Source: Streptosporangium subroseum
Lineage (GTDB): Bacteria; Actinomycetota; Actinomycetes; Streptosporangiales; Streptosporangiaceae
Length of the DNA stretch: 40,178 nucleotides
Direction of reading: 5' to 3'
Assembly (NCBI RefSeq): GCF_900188345.1
Contig: NZ_FZOD01000080.1
Span: 1-40,178 of the forward strand
Shown here in pieces: positions 37,285 to 40,178 of this stretch. Below the pieces are notes generated by a model, which was not told where the DNA came from, searched no databases, and saw only the letters and a program-made list of their open reading frames with translations. The stretch's first letter is position 1, and every line of letters starts with the position of its first letter. The translations under genes were made by a program, and so were the position numbers.

Positions 37285-40178
37285 ATGCGTAGACGCGTAC
37301 TCGCGTTTGCCACCAGCGCCGTTCTCATGATCACTGGGCTCGTTGCCGTCCCGCACCCCGCGGTGGCCGCTGACGTGCTGCAGGAGGTCACCCTCGCCAA
37401 GGGCCCGACGGCCATGGGCGAGCCGATGTCACTGGCGGTCCTGCCGGACCGCACCGTGTTGCACACCTCGCGGGACGGGCGGATCTTCTCCACCGACGCC
37501 TCGGGCAACACCAGCGTGGCCGGCACCATCCCCGTCTACACCCACGACGAGGAGGGGCTGCAGGGCATCGCCGCGGACCCCGACTTCACCGCCAACCGCT
37601 GGATCTACCTGTACTACGCGCCGGTGCTCTCGACGCCGGCCGGCGACGCGCCCTCCAACGGCACCGACGCGGACTTCGCCCGCTGGCAGGGCCACAACCA
37701 GCTGTCCCGCTTCACCGTCAGGGCCAACGGCACGGTGGACCTGGCCAGCGAGAAGAAGCTGCTGCAGGTCGCCACGGACCGAGGGATGTGCTGCCACGTC
37801 GGCGGGGACATCGACTTCGACGCCCAGGGCAACCTCTACATGACCACCGGCGACGACACGCAGCCGTGGTCGTCGAGCGGCTACACGCCGATCGACGAGA
37901 GGCCCGGCTTCAGCTGGGACTTCGACGCCCAGCGCACCTCGGGCAACACCAACGACCTGCGCGGCAAGCTCCTGCGGATCAAGCCCCAGCCCGACGGGAC
38001 CTACACCATCCCGAGCGGCAACCTCTTCGCCCCGGGCACGGCCAAGACCCGCCCCGAGATCTACGCGATGGGCTTCCGCAACCCCTTCCGGATGTCGGTC
38101 GACAAGACCACCGGCGTCGTCTACGTCGGCAACTACGCCGCCGACTCCGACATCGCCGACCCCAACAGGGGAGAGGGCGGCCGCCAGGAGTTCGAGCGGA
38201 TCACCGGCCCCGGCAACCACGGCTGGCCGTACTGCCAGGGCTACAACAGCCCGTACAACGACTTCGACTTCGCCACCAACACCTCCGGGCCGAAGTTCAA
38301 CTGCGCCGCGCCGGTCAACAACTCCCCGCATAACACCGGCCTGACCACCCTGCCGGCGGCCAAGCCCGCCTGGATCGCCTACGACGGCGGCGCGCCCTCG
38401 CAACTGGGCTCCGGTGGCGGCCCCATGGCCGGTCCGGTCTACCACTACGACGCGGCCCTGAACTCCCCGACCAAGCTGCCACAGAGCTACGACGGCAAGT
38501 TCTTCGCCGGTGAGTTCACCCAGAACTGGATCAAGACGATCACCGCCACCGGGGACGGCAGCGCCGGCACCATCGCGGCGTTCCCCTGGACCCACACGCA
38601 CATCATGGACATGGCGATGGGCCCGGAGGGCGCGCTCTACGTCCTCGACTACGGCGCCGGCTGGTTCAACGGTGACGAGAACTCCGCGCTGTACCGCGTG
38701 GAGAGCACCCCCACCGGCAACCAGGCGCCGACCGCGGTCGCCACGGCCAACAAGATCTCAGGGCAGGCGCCCCTGGCGGTGACGTTCAGTTCGGCCGGTT
38801 CCAGGGATCCCGAGGGCGGCGCCCTCACCTACGCCTGGACCTTCGGTGACGGCGGCACGTCGACGGCGGCCAACCCGTCGCACACCTACACCGGCAACGG
38901 TTCCTACCAGGCGAAGCTGACGGTCAGGGACCCGGCGGGCAACCTCGGCAGCGCGACGGTCACCGTCACGGTCGGCAACACCGCCCCGACGGTCACGCTC
39001 AACGGCCCGTCGAACGGTGCGATCTTCCAGTTCGGCGACGCGGTGCCCTACCGGGTGACGGTGACCGATCCCGAGGACGGCACGATCGACTGCTCGAAGG
39101 TGAAGGTCAACTTCATCCTCGGGCACGACCAGCACGGTCACCCGATAACCAGCGCGACCGGCTGCACCGGTGTCCTGCAGACCACGGCCAACAGCGAGCA
39201 CAGCCAGAGCGACAACATCTTCGGCGTCATCGACGCGACCTACACCGACAACAGCGGCCTGATCGGCAACTCCCAGATCATCCTGCAGCCGGCGCACCGC
39301 CAGGCCGAGCACTTCGGCAACTCCAGCGGCAACGTCACCGTGTACACCAGCCCCAACACCGAGGGCACCTACGTCGGCGCCATCGAGAACGGGGACTGGC
39401 TGTCGTTCACCCCGTACAACCTGACCGGTGTCACCGGCGTCACCGCGCGGGTCTCGTCGGCCAACGCGGGAGGCACGCTGGAGTTCCGTACCGGCTCGGT
39501 CACCGGCCCCCTCGCCGGATCCGTCGCGATAGCCGGCACCGGCGGCTGGGAGAACTGGGTCACCGTCACCGGCTCGATCACCCCGCCGAACGGGACCGGC
39601 ACCCTGTTCCTGGTCTTCAAGGGCGGGGCCGGCGGACTGTTCAACGTGGACAACCTCACCTTCACCGGCGGTGGCTCGGGACAGGGAGACCTGGCGCTCG
39701 GCAAGCCGGTGACGGCCTCGTCGACCGACGATCCGACGCGGACCGCGAACCTGGCGGTCGACGGCAACGCCACCACCCGCTGGTCCAGCGCGTACACCGA
39801 TCCGCAGTGGATTCGGGTGGATCTGGGGGCGTCGTATGCCCTGAACCGGGTGCGGTTGAACTGGGAGACGGCCTACGGCAGGGCCTATCAGATCCAGACC
39901 TCACCCGACGGCAACACCTGGACGAACGTCTACTCCACGACCGCCGGTGACGGCGGGGTCGACGATGTGACGCTGACCGGCACCGGCCGCTACGTGCGGG
40001 TCAACGGCACCCAGCGGGCGACGGCGTGGGGGTATTCGCTGTTTGATCTCAATGTTTTCGGTACGCCGGTTTCGTCGGGGTCGTCGTTGTTGTCGCAGGG
40101 CAGGCCGGTGACGGCGTCCTCGGTGGAGGCGGGGGCCAACGTGGTGGCCAACGCGGTGGACGGCAACACGGCCACCCG
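37285..40178 (+). CDS. Secreted PQQ-type sugar dehydrogenase with PKD, CBM6 and F5/8C modules (3' end cut)
   Basis: Open from ATG 37285 to the window edge, 964 codons. Signal peptide to about residue 29 (PHPAVAAD). Residues 30-475 are a six-bladed glucose/sorbosone dehydrogenase propeller: GLQGIAADPDFTANRWIYLY, CCHVGGDIDFDAQGNLYMTT, EIYAMGFRNPFRMSVD, GNHGWPYCQGYN and GALYVLDYGAGWF. A PKD domain (about 479-563; YAWTFGDGGTSTAANPSHTY), a beta domain, a CBM6 (about 673-795; HRQAEHFGNSSG to LFNVDNLTF), an F5/8C domain (about 802-927) and the start of a second F5/8C (LLSQGRPVTASSVEAG) follow. It would oxidise a sugar or glycan end with PQQ outside the cell. From about 39797 on, codon choice shifts to T and G third positions, suggesting module exchange. 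Confidence 0.88.
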   Translation, partial: MRRRVLAFATSAVLMITGLVAVPHPAVAADVLQEVTLAKGPTAMGEPMSLAVLPDRTVLHTSRDGRIFSTDASGNTSVAGTIPVYTHDEEGLQGIAADPDFTANRWIYLYYAPVLSTPAGDAPSNGTDADFARWQGHNQLSRFTVRANGTVDLASEKKLLQVATDRGMCCHVGGDIDFDAQGNLYMTTGDDTQPWSSSGYTPIDERPGFSWDFDAQRTSGNTNDLRGKLLRIKPQPDGTYTIPSGNLFAPGTAKTRPEIYAMGFRNPFRMSVDKTTGVVYVGNYAADSDIADPNRGEGGRQEFERITGPGNHGWPYCQGYNSPYNDFDFATNTSGPKFNCAAPVNNSPHNTGLTTLPAAKPAWIAYDGGAPSQLGSGGGPMAGPVYHYDAALNSPTKLPQSYDGKFFAGEFTQNWIKTITATGDGSAGTIAAFPWTHTHIMDMAMGPEGALYVLDYGAGWFNGDENSALYRVESTPTGNQAPTAVATANKISGQAPLAVTFSSAGSRDPEGGALTYAWTFGDGGTSTAANPSHTYTGNGSYQAKLTVRDPAGNLGSATVTVTVGNTAPTVTLNGPSNGAIFQFGDAVPYRVTVTDPEDGTIDCSKVKVNFILGHDQHGHPITSATGCTGVLQTTANSEHSQSDNIFGVIDATYTDNSGLIGNSQIILQPAHRQAEHFGNSSGNVTVYTSPNTEGTYVGAIENGDWLSFTPYNLTGVTGVTARVSSANAGGTLEFRTGSVTGPLAGSVAIAGTGGWENWVTVTGSITPPNGTGTLFLVFKGGAGGLFNVDNLTFTGGGSGQGDLALGKPVTASSTDDPTRTANLAVDGNATTRWSSAYTDPQWIRVDLGASYALNRVRLNWETAYGRAYQIQTSPDGNTWTNVYSTTAGDGGVDDVTLTGTGRYVRVNGTQRATAWGYSLFDLNVFGTPVSSGSSLLSQGRPVTASSVEAGANVVANAVDGNTAT

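Overview
The window comes from a chromosome of a very G+C-rich actinomycete. Evidence is the strong G/C third-position bias, many GTG starts, ATGA/GTGA gene couplings, twin-arginine and lipoprotein signals, and one leaderless promoter. The gene content (ebo cluster, several sugar ABC systems, secreted multi-module carbohydrate proteins) would fit a Streptosporangiales-type soil actinomycete, but that placement is inference. No tRNA, rRNA, CRISPR array or prophage was recognised.

Layout. (1) 1-315 is the end of a sugar ABC binding protein. (2) 486-7759 is a seven-gene, tightly overlapping plus-strand 'ebo'-type cluster: inositol-3-phosphate synthase, UbiA-like EboC, a xylose-isomerase-like TIM barrel, EboA, TatD-like EboB, EboE and EboF. 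It looks like a complete route to a prenylated or otherwise modified polar product, with the usual cyclase EboD replaced by an inositol-phosphate-synthase-type cyclase. (3) 8025-11977 is an accessory block: an exported molybdenum hydroxylase pair (iorAB-like, minus strand) lies between two decayed IS630-type copies in inverted orientation. (4) 12109-16966 is a stress or envelope operon: membrane-tethered HtrA-like protease, MoxR ATPase, DUF58 protein and two membrane VWA proteins. (5) 16967-18500 holds a small acidic protein, a very strong hairpin, a broken NucA/NucB nuclease gene and debris.

(6) 18616-27856 is a hexuronate/sugar-acid locus: uronate-dehydrogenase-like SDR, ManD-type dehydratase, a single-chain TetR-LacI fusion regulator, a 29-codon leader ORF coupled to a MalE-MalF-MalG-type transporter, and a convergent ROK regulator. 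(7) 28140-28679 is a leaderless DinB-type gene. (8) 28917-36936 is a minus-strand sugar locus: IclR regulator, aldehyde dehydrogenase, RbsA-, RbsC- and RbsB-type transporter, and a secreted discoidin-domain protein. (9) 37285 to the end encodes a secreted PQQ-type sugar dehydrogenase with PKD, CBM6 and F5/8C modules, cut by the window edge.

A theme across the window is degenerate tandem repeats that begin in the last codons of genes and run past the stop codon (after manD, the TetR-LacI gene and rbsC, and at two ebo genes), plus in-frame repeat expansions inside proteins (DUF58, the TetR-LacI linker). A second theme is tiny ORFs wedged between genes with ATGA overlaps (2557-2775, 14898-14957, 23263-23352).
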